Counted from the first letter of the stretch, positions 29,521 to 38,510 are shown. The stretch: 64,000 bases of DNA from Streptomyces smaragdinus (GCF_009604385.1 NZ_WEGJ01000038.1:1-64000), one strand, 5' to 3'. Numbers and translations are program-made. Notes: generated from the letters alone by a model not told the origin.

Positions 29521-30903
29521 TCAGCCCTTGAACGCCGCTGCGGCCTCGGACTCCAGCGCCTTCTGCGCCCCGGCCACGTCGGACGGCTTGGCCAGGAAGT
29601 CCTGCAGCGCCTTCCACTCGCCGTCGCCCTTCGTACCGCCGAAGGCCGCCGGGGCCTGGTCGGACATGTCGAAGCGGAAGTCGTCGCCGGAGGCGATCAG
29701 CGCCTCGGCGATGGTGCGCTGCACGTCGTTCGGGTACGCGTCCATCGGCACGCTCTTGTTGGGGGAGAGGAACCCGCCCTGGGCCGCCATCAGCGACGCC
29801 GCCTCCTTGGAGGCGAACCACGTCAGCAGCGCCTGCGCGCCCTCGCCGTCCTTCAGCGCCACCGCCGCGTCGCCGCCGGTCACCACGGGGGAGGCGTCGC
29901 CGACCGCGGGGAACGGGAACACGTTCGCGTCCTTGCCGATCTCCGCCTTGGTCTCCGCGATGGACGCGGAGACAAAGTCACCCTCGTAGACCATGGCGGC
30001 CTTCGGGTCGTCCAGGTCCGCGAACGGCTTGGTCGCGGAGGTCGGGAACTCCGTCTTCAGCGAGCCGGCCTTGCCGCCCGCCTGCAGATCGTCGTTGCCC
30101 CACAGCGCGGCCAGGGTGGTCAGCGCGTCCTTCACGGACGGGTCAGTCCACTTGATCTCGTGCTTGGCCAGCTTGTCGTACATCTCCGGGCCGGCCTGGG
30201 AGAGGTAGACGTTCTCGAACCAGTCGGTGAGCGTCCAGCCGTCCGCGCCGCCGACCGCGACCGGGTCCACGCCCGAGTCGGCGACGGCCTGCGCGACGGT
30301 CATGAAGTCGTCCCACGTCTTGGGGACTTCCGCTCCGGCGTCCGTGAAGACGGCGGTGTTGTACCAGATCAGGGACTTGTTGGCGGACTTCCAGTAGACG
30401 CCGTACTGCTTGCCGTCGACGTTCCCGAGGTCCTGCCAGCCCTGCGAGTAGTTCTTGGTGAGCTCCGCCTGCGCCCCGGCGCCCAGCGGCTTCGCCCAGC
30501 TCTTCCCGGCGAACTCCTGGAGCACGCCCACCTGCGGCACCATCACCACGTCGGGGACCTTGCCGCCGGCGATCTGGGTCCCCACGAAACCGGCCACGTT
30601 GTCGCCGGTCGGGACGTACTTCACGGTGGCGCCGGTGCGCTTGGCGAACTCGTCGAGGACCTTCTTGAAGTTGTCCTGCTCGGCGCCCGTCCACACGGCC
30701 CCGACCTGGAGCGTCTGCCCGTCCAGCTTCGGCAGCTTGACCCCGCCGCCGTCCTGCGACTCCGTCTTCTTCTCGTCGTCCGCCTTGTCGTCGTCCGAGC
30801 CGCACGACGTGACGCCCAGCGTCAGCAGGCTCGCGCCGACCAGTGCTAACGCGGTCCGTCCCGCTCGGTGCGCGCGGTGTCTAGTCGTCTGCGTGGTACG
30901 CAT
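29521..30903 (-). CDS. sugar-binding lipoprotein of ABC importer (MalE/UgpB-type)
   Basis: 460 aa from the ATG at 30903, with SD AGGAGG 7 nt upstream; an ATG 30 bp further upstream has no SD. The signal is a basic N-terminus, a hydrophobic stretch, and a lipobox ending VTSC (Cys near 34), then an acidic Asp/Glu/Lys-rich tether. The mature part is a type-1 extracellular solute-binding protein, with WTGAEQDNFKKVLDEFAKRTG, YVPTGDNVAGFVGTQIAGG and VYEGDFVSASIAETKAEIG. It captures a sugar or oligosaccharide outside the membrane for the two permeases downstream. The substrate is not determinable. Confidence 0.93.
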   Translation of the reverse strand: MRTTQTTRHRAHRAGRTALALVGASLLTLGVTSCGSDDDKADDEKKTESQDGGGVKLPKLDGQTLQVGAVWTGAEQDNFKKVLDEFAKRTGATVKYVPTGDNVAGFVGTQIAGGKVPDVVMVPQVGVLQEFAGKSWAKPLGAGAQAELTKNYSQGWQDLGNVDGKQYGVYWKSANKSLIWYNTAVFTDAGAEVPKTWDDFMTVAQAVADSGVDPVAVGGADGWTLTDWFENVYLSQAGPEMYDKLAKHEIKWTDPSVKDALTTLAALWGNDDLQAGGKAGSLKTEFPTSATKPFADLDDPKAAMVYEGDFVSASIAETKAEIGKDANVFPFPAVGDASPVVTGGDAAVALKDGEGAQALLTWFASKEAASLMAAQGGFLSPNKSVPMDAYPNDVQRTIAEALIASGDDFRFDMSDQAPAAFGGTKGDGEWKALQDFLAKPSDVAGAQKALESEAAAAFKG

Positions 30904-30934
30904 TTCAAGCCTCCTGGAGCTGTTCGGTGGCACT

Positions 30935-31001
30935 GTCCTACGCCTGCCCTATCAGCTCCGCAATACCGTCCTTGCGCGCATGCAAGGCATCGTGACCTTG
31001 C
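30935..31001 (-). promoter_or_regulatory. promoter and candidate LacI-type operator of the sugar importer operon
   Basis: On the minus strand TTGCGG (30963-30958) and TAGGAC (30940-30935) are spaced 17 bp. Just upstream of the -35 is the inverted repeat CCTTGC-GCGCAT-GCAAGG (30970-30987), followed by another CCTTGC half-site at 30996-31001. CTTGC-type half-sites resemble sites bound by MalR-like LacI regulators of Streptomyces. No regulator gene is adjacent. A further palindrome, GTCCGGAC, lies at 31024-31031. Confidence 0.5.
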
Positions 31002-31084
31002 TGTAACGGCCTGTTGTCCTTTGGTCCGGACAACTCCCGCGAGCGCGCGGTCAGTTGATGTGGATCACGCGTTGTTCGAGCGTT

Positions 31085-33913
31085 TTACGCCAGAACCGGT
31101 GTCACGTCCGCGCCCGCCGACTGCGCCGCGCGCTGCAGGGCGCTCGCCAGGAGGGCCAGATCCGTCGGCCCGTTGCCCAGCTCCCGCAGCGGCCGGGTGG
31201 TGGGCGGGGCGCCCATCCGCTCCCACTCCAGCGGTACGACCGTGGGGCGGGCCGTCGCCGTACGCGGGATGCGGCCGGTGACCCGGCCCGCCTGGAACGG
31301 CACCGGGGACTTGCCCGGCCGGTGCAGCTCGCCGCGGCCGGGCGGGACGTCGGGCGCGGCGCCGAGCCGGACGAGGAGCTCCGCCCGGGTGCGGGCCGAG
31401 GCGCCCGCGGTCTGCTCGGGGCGGCCCGTGGCGGCGATGAGGTCGACGGCGAGGCGGCCGCCGTCGCGGGCGATGGTGTCCAGGGCGCGGACCACGGAGC
31501 CGGCCGCGGGGCGGGCGGGGGAGCCGAGGGCGGGGGCGATCAGGGCGTCGTAGTCGTCGACGATCACCACCAGGCGGGGCTGGGCGGCCAGGAGGCGCTG
31601 CGCCATGCGGGCGTCGCGGACGTCACGGGCGTCGGGGGCCGACTGGACGGCCTGCGCCGACTGGGGGCGCAGGCGGAGGGTGTTGCTCGGCGGGGGCTCG
31701 AGCTCGCCGCCGCCGCGCTGGCCGGGGACGCCGCGGGAGGCGGCCAGCAGCTCCGTACGGCGCTTCAGCTCGCCGGCGAGGGACTGGGCGAACTCACGCA
31801 TGCGGAGGGGGTCGTTGGCGGGGAGGTACGTCGAGACGTGCGGCAGGTCCGTACAGACGCGCAGTCCCTCGCCGCGCTCCGAGCCGCCGCCGTCGATCAG
31901 CACCAGCTGCAGCCGGTCGGGGCGCTCGGACGCGGCCAGCGACGCGGCGAGGGAGCGCAGCAGCTCCGTCTTCCCCGACCCCGCCGCCCCTTCGACGAAC
32001 ACCGGCTGCGTCCCCTCCGCCGTCAGATCCGCCTCCAGCGGCCCCCGCGGCCCCGCCCCGAACACGGCGAGCGCCCGCGTCCTGTCCGCCCACCGCGCGG
32101 TGAGCGCCGTCGGGGTGGCCCGGGCCAGCCCCAGCTCGTCCAGCAGCCGCACCGACGCCGGCAGCTCACCCGGCGCCCGCCCGGCACCCTCGCCGTCCGC
32201 GGGCGCGCGCAGCGGCGCCAGCGCCCGCGCCAGGCGCTCGGCCCACGCGGCCGACACGGCGTCCACGACCCCCGGCCGCCCCGGCGTCTCCCGTCCCTCC
32301 GCCACGGCCGCCGCGAACCAGTCGCCGCCCGGCGTCGCACGCGGGTCCGACCCCGGCCCGTCCAGCCAGGCCCGCCCCGTCCCGTACGCCGTTCCGGACT
32401 CCCCGGTCGCCGGATCGGCCGTCGCCGGCCGCCACAGCACGCGCAGGAACGACGCCACATCACCGCTGAGCAGCGCCACCGCGCCGCACTCCGCGAACCC
32501 GGGGGTGTCGGCCACGGCCGTCTCGTAACTCGCCGTCAGCGGGGAGCTCGGCGTCGCCGACGGCGTCTCCGCCAGGCACAGCAGATGGATCCCGGCGGCC
32601 GGCCCGCGCAGCCCCAGCCGGGCCACCGCGTCCCGCAGCTCCGCCGGGCCGACGTCGCCGTCGACCACCACGACCGTGTGCGCCGGACCGCCCCCGCCGT
32701 CCCCGTCGAGCCGCCGCAGCAGCTCACCGAGGCGCGCGGACGCCTGCTCCCGGTCGTACGCCGTGAGGAGCCGGCAGTCCTGGCCCCGCGCCGGCCGCAG
32801 CTGGGGCAGCCAGCCCAGCCAGGACCAGTCCGCGAGCCGGTCGGCGAGCGGCCGCGCCCGGTCGGCGGCCAGCAGCACCAGCTCCAGGTCGTCCGTCGCG
32901 TCCAGCGTCGCCAGCTGCGCCAGCACCGACCGCGCCAGCCCCGTCAGCCGCGGCCGCGGCCCGGCCAGCCCCAGCGACCCGGCCTCGCGCAGCGACACGA
33001 CGAGGGGCTCGGGCGCGCCGTGCGTGTCCGCGGTCCCCAGCCGTACGCTCAGCGCGTCCCGATGCCCCGTGTCCCGCGAGCTGTGCCGGGCCCCGCCCAG
33101 CGCCGCGAGCAGCACCTCCGCCGGATCGGGCCAGCGCCCGGCTTCCGCGGGGTCGGCCGGGGGGCGGGACTCGCGGGGAAGCTCCGCGGCCTCGGACGGG
33201 GCGGTCCCGAAGCGCCGGGACCAGAACCCGCGCCGGGCCGGCGCCGCGTACGGCTCCGGACCTCCGTCGGCGGGGGGCGCGGAGTCGGGCGTCTGGGCGT
33301 GTTCCAACGTATCGGCGCCCTCCAGCCGCAGCACCGACTCCCCGATGCGCAGCAGCGCCCCCGGCCGCAGCGGCACCGGCCGCTCGCCCACGGGCACACC
33401 GTCGACCGTCGTCCCGTTCGTCGAGCCGAGGTCCGCCACCGACGCCCGGCCGTCCTCGGCCACCGTCACCGCGCAGTGCAGCCGCGACACGTCGGGGTCG
33501 TCCAGGGGCACCTCCGCCTCGCCCGAGCGCCCTATCCGGACCTGGCCCCCGTGCAGCAGATGCACGCCGCCCGCGTCCGGTCCGGCGGCGATCAGCAGGC
33601 GCACCGGAGCCTCCGCGTGCTCCCCGGGCACGCCGGGGGCGCCCAGCGACAGCACCGCGCCGTCCGTCAGCGGCGGCTCGCCCAGCACGGTGCGGTCGGG
33701 GTCCAGCGCCCGCTCCCCGGCGAAGAGCGGAACCGCCGAGCCGGCCGGGATCCCCGCGCCGGCGCCCCCGGCCGCCGCGGCCACGGCGTCGGCGAGGCCC
33801 ACCGAGACGGCGGACAGCGGCGTACCGGAAGGCGCGGTGACGAGCACGTCCACGCTCGAACCCCGCGCGCCCCGGGGCACATGGGGCCCCAGGACGGTCA
33901 TCCGGATCTGCAT
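31085..33913 (-). CDS. ubiquitin-like/FHA/FtsK-SpoIIIE domain ATPase
   Basis: 942 aa. Residues 1-95 look like a YukD/ubiquitin-like fold (SSVDVLVTAPSGTPLSAVS; LDPDRTVLGEPPLTDGAVLS). An FHA domain follows (about 105-195) with VRIGRSGEAEV, DVSRLHCAV and STNGTTVDG, which should bind phosphothreonine. The middle (about 250-600) is a degenerate ATPase-like region. Residues about 630-800 form an FtsK/SpoIIIE ATPase with Walker A EGAAGSGKTELL near 639 and Walker B LVVIVDDYDALIAP near 775. There is no TM helix. The architecture resembles EssC/EccC motor ATPases of type VII secretion, but no WXG100, EccB or EccD gene is nearby. Divergent Ser/Thr kinases may phosphorylate its partners. Confidence 0.85.
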   Translation of the reverse strand: MQIRMTVLGPHVPRGARGSSVDVLVTAPSGTPLSAVSVGLADAVAAAAGGAGAGIPAGSAVPLFAGERALDPDRTVLGEPPLTDGAVLSLGAPGVPGEHAEAPVRLLIAAGPDAGGVHLLHGGQVRIGRSGEAEVPLDDPDVSRLHCAVTVAEDGRASVADLGSTNGTTVDGVPVGERPVPLRPGALLRIGESVLRLEGADTLEHAQTPDSAPPADGGPEPYAAPARRGFWSRRFGTAPSEAAELPRESRPPADPAEAGRWPDPAEVLLAALGGARHSSRDTGHRDALSVRLGTADTHGAPEPLVVSLREAGSLGLAGPRPRLTGLARSVLAQLATLDATDDLELVLLAADRARPLADRLADWSWLGWLPQLRPARGQDCRLLTAYDREQASARLGELLRRLDGDGGGGPAHTVVVVDGDVGPAELRDAVARLGLRGPAAGIHLLCLAETPSATPSSPLTASYETAVADTPGFAECGAVALLSGDVASFLRVLWRPATADPATGESGTAYGTGRAWLDGPGSDPRATPGGDWFAAAVAEGRETPGRPGVVDAVSAAWAERLARALAPLRAPADGEGAGRAPGELPASVRLLDELGLARATPTALTARWADRTRALAVFGAGPRGPLEADLTAEGTQPVFVEGAAGSGKTELLRSLAASLAASERPDRLQLVLIDGGGSERGEGLRVCTDLPHVSTYLPANDPLRMREFAQSLAGELKRRTELLAASRGVPGQRGGGELEPPPSNTLRLRPQSAQAVQSAPDARDVRDARMAQRLLAAQPRLVVIVDDYDALIAPALGSPARPAAGSVVRALDTIARDGGRLAVDLIAATGRPEQTAGASARTRAELLVRLGAAPDVPPGRGELHRPGKSPVPFQAGRVTGRIPRTATARPTVVPLEWERMGAPPTTRPLRELGNGPTDLALLASALQRAAQSAGADVTPVLA

Positions 33914-34269
33914 CGGCGGTCACCGGCCCCTTCTCGCGATCGGTGCGGTGAAGCGCATCTTCCCATCTCTCGCCGACACCCCGCGCCCGGGCCGCAGTTG
34001 GCTGGTCACGGCGGCGCCGCTATGTCGTGTACGTGCCTGCTTGAGACCATGATCACCCGTCGCCCGCCCGGTTGTGCGGGGGCAACCATGTGGCCGCGCC
34101 GCGCGTCCTTCCCATAACCCCGTCCACACGGAAGCGGACGGGGCGGCGACCCGGGTCGTACATCAGTCCTGAGTGGGAAGGCGCACGGCTAGAGTGGGCG
34201 GTCAGCAGTGCATGGACGAGGACAGAAGGCGTCGATCGCCGTCTGTGACACCAGCGAGGAGCGCATGAC
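33914..34269. other. divergent promoter region between the FHA-FtsK gene and pkaA
   Basis: 356 bp without a supported gene. It contains a perfect 8-bp stem CCCCGTCC/GGACGGGG at 34118-34143 and GTTG/CAAC around a G-rich loop near 34071-34086. A possible -10 TAGAGT lies at about 34192-34197, ahead of the kinase. The kinase SD GAGGAG lies just before its GTG start. No known operator is recognised. Confidence 0.5.
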
Positions 34270-35931
34270 GTGCGGCCGGTAGGCAGCAAGTACCTGCTCG
34301 AGGAGCCGCTCGGACGCGGCGCCACGGGCACCGTCTGGCGTGCCCGCCAGCGGGAGACGGCGGGCGCCGAGGCCGCCGTGCCGGGACAGCCCGGCGAGAC
34401 CCTGGCGATCAAGGTCCTCAAGGAGGAGCTGGCGAGCGACCCGGACGTGGTGATGCGCTTCCTGCGGGAGCGCTCCGTCCTGCTGCGCCTCACGCACCCC
34501 AACATCGTCCGGACCCGCGACCTGGTGGTCGAGGGAGATCTCCTCGCCCTGGTCATGGACCTGGTCGACGGCCCCGACCTGCACCGCTATCTGCGGGAGA
34601 ACGGCCCGTTCACCCCGATCGCCGCGGCGCTGCTCACCGCGGGCATCGCCGACGCGCTGGCCGCCAGCCACGCCGACGGCATCGTCCACCGCGACCTCAA
34701 GCCCGCGAACGTGCTGCTCGCCGGGACCGACGCGGCCGGCGGCAGCCTGCACCCGATGCTCACCGACTTCGGCATCGCCCGCCTCGCCGACTCCCCGGGC
34801 CTGACCCGCACCAGCGAGTTCGTCGGCACCCCGGCGTACGTCGCGCCCGAGTCCGCCGAGGGCCGCCCGCAGACCTCCGCCGTCGACATCTACGGCGCCG
34901 GCATCCTGCTGTACGAGCTGGTCACCGGTCGCCCGCCGTTCACCGGCGGCACCGCGCTGGAGGTCCTCCACCAGCATCTGCGCGAGGAGCCCGCACGCCC
35001 GGGGAACGTCCCGGAGCCCCTGTGGACGGTCATCAAGGCCTGCCTGAACAAGAACCCCGACCAGCGCCCCAGCGCCGAGAGCCTGGCCCGCGGCCTGCGC
35101 GCCGTCGCGGGCGGCATCAGCGCCAGCGCCTCGCCCGACCAGATCGCCGCCGCCATGGGCGTCGCCGCCCTGCTGGTCCCGGACACGGCCCCGACCGCCG
35201 TCCCCGGCAGCGGCGTCAACCCGCCCGGCGCCGCCGACCCCACGCAGGTGCTGCCCACCCGCGGCAACCCGCCGGCGTACGACCCCAACGCCCGGACCAG
35301 CGTGATGCCGGCCGGGGGCGGCGGTGACGACGACCGCACCCGGGTGATGCCCCCCACGCAGCCGCCGGAGCCGGAGGGGCCGCACCCCTGGCAGACGCAG
35401 ATGAGCGCCCTGCGCGACCGCAACGAGCAGACGCAGCAGGTCGGCTACATCGACCCCGACGACGACCCGCTGCGCCGCCGCCCCCAGCGCCAGGTGCAGC
35501 GCGACCACGGCCGGCAGCAGCGCTACGACCAGGGCCCGCCCCCGGCCCCCCAGCAGCCGCAGCGCCGCCCCGAGCCGCAGCGCTACGCCCCGCAGCCCCA
35601 GCAGCGCCCGCCGGCCCCGCCGCCGGAGCCGCGCCGCGACCGGGGCTCCAACCCCAACCGGATGCGGATCCCGGGACTGGGCTGCCTCAAGGGGTGCCTG
35701 GTCGTCCTGCTGGTGCTGTTCTTCGGCGGCTGGGCCGTGTGGGAGCTGACGCCGCTGCAGGACTGGGTGGCCGACGGCAAGAGCTTCTGGGACCAGATCT
35801 CCGACACGTACACCGAGGTCAAGGACTGGATAAGCGAGGTCACGGGCCTCGTCGACGACGCCAACGACGTCAAGGACGGGGTGGACGGCGTGAAGGACGG
35901 GGTGGACGGGGTCAAGGACGCCAAGCCCTGA
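34270..35931 (+). CDS. pkaA: Ser/Thr protein kinase PkaA-like, membrane anchored
   Basis: 553 aa from a GTG with SD GAGGAG. The kinase domain (about 5-270) has the Gly loop LGRGATGTVW, the VAIK-type Lys in LAIKVLKEE (about 48), catalytic HRDLKPANVLL (about 141-151), DFGIARL (about 167) and GTPAYVAPES. The middle is a Gln/Pro/Arg-rich disordered linker. One TM helix (about 471-493, CLVVLLVLFFGGWAVW) anchors it, with a short extracytoplasmic tail ending in VKDGVDG repeats. There are no PASTA domains. Size and the adjacent second kinase agree with S. coelicolor PkaA/PkaB. Substrates are unknown; the divergent FHA protein is a natural candidate partner. Confidence 0.88.
   Translation: MRPVGSKYLLEEPLGRGATGTVWRARQRETAGAEAAVPGQPGETLAIKVLKEELASDPDVVMRFLRERSVLLRLTHPNIVRTRDLVVEGDLLALVMDLVDGPDLHRYLRENGPFTPIAAALLTAGIADALAASHADGIVHRDLKPANVLLAGTDAAGGSLHPMLTDFGIARLADSPGLTRTSEFVGTPAYVAPESAEGRPQTSAVDIYGAGILLYELVTGRPPFTGGTALEVLHQHLREEPARPGNVPEPLWTVIKACLNKNPDQRPSAESLARGLRAVAGGISASASPDQIAAAMGVAALLVPDTAPTAVPGSGVNPPGAADPTQVLPTRGNPPAYDPNARTSVMPAGGGGDDDRTRVMPPTQPPEPEGPHPWQTQMSALRDRNEQTQQVGYIDPDDDPLRRRPQRQVQRDHGRQQRYDQGPPPAPQQPQRRPEPQRYAPQPQQRPPAPPPEPRRDRGSNPNRMRIPGLGCLKGCLVVLLVLFFGGWAVWELTPLQDWVADGKSFWDQISDTYTEVKDWISEVTGLVDDANDVKDGVDGVKDGVDGVKDAKP
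35869..35920 (+). repeat. 21-bp tandem repeat in the pkaA 3' end
   Basis: Two and a half copies of a 21-bp unit (35869-35889, 35890-35910, then a partial) encode VKDGVDG repeats in the extracytoplasmic tail. They are in frame and nearly identical. Confidence 0.8.
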
Positions 35932-35950
35932 TCCGTACGCGACGAAACGG

Positions 35951-35982
35951 AACCGCCGTGCCCAACCGGGCGCGGCGGTTTT
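35951..35982 (+). terminator. terminator after pkaA
   Basis: AACCGCCG at 35951-35958 pairs with CGGCGGTT at 35973-35980, ending in TTTT. This is an intrinsic terminator 20 bp after the pkaA stop. Confidence 0.8.
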
Positions 35983-36001
35983 GCCGTTCCGACGGGAACC
36001 C

Positions 36002-36094
36002 GCCAAAGGTGTGCTGACCTTGGCGATTTGTCGACACCCAAAGGGTGTTTTACCGGATACCGGGACACCCAACCCGCCCACGGCCGCGTAACTT
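36002..36094 (+). promoter_or_regulatory. hairpins and -10 element upstream of pkaB
   Basis: GCCAAAGGT/ACCTTGGC (36002-36024) and ACACCC-AAA-GGGTGT (36034-36048, followed by TTT) form two stems. A TAACTT -10-like hexamer at 36089-36094 lies 7 nt before the ATG, with no SD, so pkaB is probably leaderless. The hairpins may then be upstream of the transcript or belong to a longer second transcript. Confidence 0.4.
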
Positions 36095-36101
36095 TGTCGC
36101 C

Positions 36102-37319
36102 ATGGCACGGAGAATCGGCAGCCGGTACACCGCGAACCAGGTGCTCGGCAGAGGCAGCGCGGGCACGGTGTGGCTGGGTGAGGGACCGCGGGGGCCGGTG
36201 GCCGTCAAGCTGCTGCGGGAGGATCTCGCGGAGGACCGCGAGCTGGTCGGCCGCTTCGTCCAGGAGCGCTCCGCGCTGCTGTCGCTGAACCACCCGCACG
36301 TCGTCGGCGTCCAGGACCTCGTCGTCGACGGCACCGACCTCGCCCTGGTCATGGACCTCGTACGGGGTACGGACCTGCGCACCCGCCTGGACCACGAGCG
36401 GCGCCTGACCCCCGAGGCCGCCGTGTCGATCACGGCGGACGTGGCCGACGCCCTGGCCGCCGCGCACTCCGCCGGCGTCGTGCACCGCGACGTGAAGCCG
36501 GAGAACGTCCTGCTGGACTCCGCGGCCCCGCCCGGCCCCGGCGGCGCCCCGCCCGCCCTGCTGACGGACTTCGGCATCGCCAAGCTGATCGACGCCCCCA
36601 GCCGCGCCCCCCAGCCCGCCGCCGGCTCCGGCGCCCGCGTCCCCTCCCAGCGCCGCGTCATCGGCACGCCCGACTATCTCGCCCCCGAGCTCGTCGAGGG
36701 CCTCCCCGCCCGCGCGGCCGTCGACATCTACGCCCTGGCGACGGTCCTGTACGAACTCCTCGCCGGCTTCACCCCCTTCGGCGGCGGCCACCCCGGCGCC
36801 GTCCTGCGCCGCCACGTCACGGAGACGGTGGCCCCGCTGCCCGGCATCCCCGACGAGCTCTGGCAGCTCGTCCTGCAGTGTCTGGCCAAGGCCCCCGCGT
36901 CCCGGCTGCGCGCCGCCGAGATGGCCACCGCGCTGCGCGAGATCCTCCCGGACCTCAAGGGCATGCCCCGCCTCGACGTCGACGAGCCGCACGAGCCCAC
37001 CGCCGCGTACGAGCCCGACCCCCTCCCGGAGCCGGCGAAGACCCCCGAGGAGCGCCCCCGGCGCGGCGCCGTCCCCCTGGTCCACGGCTCCGTCCCCGAC
37101 TCCAACCGCGACACCCACACCAGCATGCGCGTCCCCTCCGCCGACGAGCTGGCAGGCGGCCCCCTGGGCACCGCCCGCGTCCCCCGCGTCCACGGCGCCC
37201 CCCGCCCCGGCTCCGCCCGCGCCCGCACCGCGGCCCGCGTCCGCCGCCTCCGCCTGGCCGTCGTGGTGGCCGCCGTCGTGGTGGTGACGGCGGCCGTGGT
37301 CGGCTGGCTCGCCCTCTAG
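36102..37319 (+). CDS. pkaB: Ser/Thr protein kinase PkaB-like, C-terminal membrane anchor
   Basis: 405 aa from the ATG at 36102, where kinase homology begins (RRIGSRYTANQVLGRGSAGT). The Gly loop is LGRGSAGTVW, VAVKLL holds the ATP Lys, HRDVKPENVLL (about 128-138) is catalytic, and DFGIAKL and GTPDYLAPEL follow. After the kinase domain (ends about 285) comes a Pro/Arg-rich cytoplasmic linker. A TM helix forms the extreme C-terminus (VVVAAVVVVTAAVVGWLAL), so almost the whole protein is cytoplasmic. It matches PkaB in size and its place after pkaA. It has its own terminator-separated start, so it is independently transcribed. Confidence 0.88.
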   Translation: MARRIGSRYTANQVLGRGSAGTVWLGEGPRGPVAVKLLREDLAEDRELVGRFVQERSALLSLNHPHVVGVQDLVVDGTDLALVMDLVRGTDLRTRLDHERRLTPEAAVSITADVADALAAAHSAGVVHRDVKPENVLLDSAAPPGPGGAPPALLTDFGIAKLIDAPSRAPQPAAGSGARVPSQRRVIGTPDYLAPELVEGLPARAAVDIYALATVLYELLAGFTPFGGGHPGAVLRRHVTETVAPLPGIPDELWQLVLQCLAKAPASRLRAAEMATALREILPDLKGMPRLDVDEPHEPTAAYEPDPLPEPAKTPEERPRRGAVPLVHGSVPDSNRDTHTSMRVPSADELAGGPLGTARVPRVHGAPRPGSARARTAARVRRLRLAVVVAAVVVVTAAVVGWLAL

Positions 37320-37373
37320 GGAGCCACCGGACCGGGGACGTCGTATGCCCCGCGCAGCCAGTACCCTGTCAGC

Positions 37374-38486
37374 GTGGCTGTACCTGACTTCGCTGAAGCG
37401 CTCAAAGACCTCCGGACGACGATGGAGTCGATCGTCGCCGTCCTCGACCTCGACAAGCTGCGGGGCGACGCCGCCGCGCTCGAGGAGCGTGCCGCGGACC
37501 CCGGCCTGTGGGACGACCCGGACAACGCCCAGAAGGTGACCAGCCAGCTCTCGGCGGTCCAGGGTCAGATCCGCAAGGTCGAGGAGCTGGGCAGCCGCAT
37601 CGACGACGTCGAGGTGCTGCACGAGCTGGCCGAGGCCGAGGGCGACGCCGACTCCCTCGCGGAGGCGGAGAGCGAGCTGATGTCCGCCCGCAAGGACGTC
37701 GACGAGCTCGAGGTCCGCACCCTGCTGTCCGGCGAGTACGACCCGCGTGAGGCCATGGTCACGATCCGTGCCGAGGCCGGCGGCGTCGACGCCTCCGACT
37801 TCGCGGAGCAGCTGCAGCGCATGTATCTGCGCTGGGCCGAGCGCAAGGGCTACCCCACCGAGGTGCTGGACACCTCGTACGCGGAGGAGGCCGGCATCAA
37901 GTCGACGACCTTCGCCGTGAAGGTCCCGTACGCCTACGGCACCCTCTCCGTCGAGCAGGGCACGCACCGCATGGTCCGCATCTCCCCCTTCGACAACCAG
38001 GGCCGCCGCCAGACGTCCTTCGCCGGCGTCGAGGTGCTGCCCGTCGTGGAGCAGACCGACCACGTCGACATCCCGGAGAACGAGATGCGCATCGACGTCT
38101 TCCGCTCCTCGGGCCCCGGCGGCCAGTCCGTCAACACCACGGACTCCGCGGTCCGCATCACGCACCTGCCGACCGGCATCGTGGTCTCCTGCCAGAACGA
38201 GAAGTCCCAGATCCAGAACCGCGCCGCCGCCATGCGCGTCCTGCAGGCCCGCCTGCTGGCCCGCCGCAAGGAGGAGGAGCAGGCGAAGATGAACGCCCTC
38301 AAGGGCGACACCGCCGGCTCCTGGGGCAACCAGATGCGGTCGTACGTGCTGCAGCCCTACCAGATGGTCAAGGACCTGCGCACGGAGCACGAGGTCGGCA
38401 ACCCGCAGGCCGTCCTGGACGGCGAGCTGGACGGCTTCCTCGAGGCGGGCATCCGCTGGCGCAAGCAGCAGGAGAAGGCCGCGTAG
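37374..38486 (+). CDS. prfB: peptide chain release factor 2
   Basis: 370 aa from a GTG start. RF2 features are the anticodon-like SPF tripeptide in MVRISPFDNQGRRQTSFAGV and the peptidyl-hydrolysis motif SGPGGQSVNTTDSAVR with GGQ near 249. It terminates translation at UAA and UGA. Unlike E. coli, there is no in-frame UGA near codon 25, so no programmed frameshift. TACCCT at 37362-37367 lies 6 nt before the GTG and there is no SD, so the mRNA is probably leaderless. prfB followed by ftsEX and smpB is a conserved bacterial order. Confidence 0.97.
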   Translation: MAVPDFAEALKDLRTTMESIVAVLDLDKLRGDAAALEERAADPGLWDDPDNAQKVTSQLSAVQGQIRKVEELGSRIDDVEVLHELAEAEGDADSLAEAESELMSARKDVDELEVRTLLSGEYDPREAMVTIRAEAGGVDASDFAEQLQRMYLRWAERKGYPTEVLDTSYAEEAGIKSTTFAVKVPYAYGTLSVEQGTHRMVRISPFDNQGRRQTSFAGVEVLPVVEQTDHVDIPENEMRIDVFRSSGPGGQSVNTTDSAVRITHLPTGIVVSCQNEKSQIQNRAAAMRVLQARLLARRKEEEQAKMNALKGDTAGSWGNQMRSYVLQPYQMVKDLRTEHEVGNPQAVLDGELDGFLEAGIRWRKQQEKAA

Positions 38487-38510
38487 GGCCGTACGACCCC
38501 GCATACGGCG

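Noticed and set aside
27248..29821. A long minus-strand frame extending the MalG-type permease upstream
   Set aside because: The extension overlaps the MalF-type permease in another frame; permease homology starts at 28129 with the coupled ATGA overlap.
31085..37319. A type VII secretion locus
   Set aside because: Only the FtsK-type ATPase is present. No WXG100, EccB, EccD, EccE or mycosin gene is seen.
37374..37470. Programmed frameshift in prfB as in E. coli
   Set aside because: The reading frame is open from GTG to the end with no in-frame UGA.
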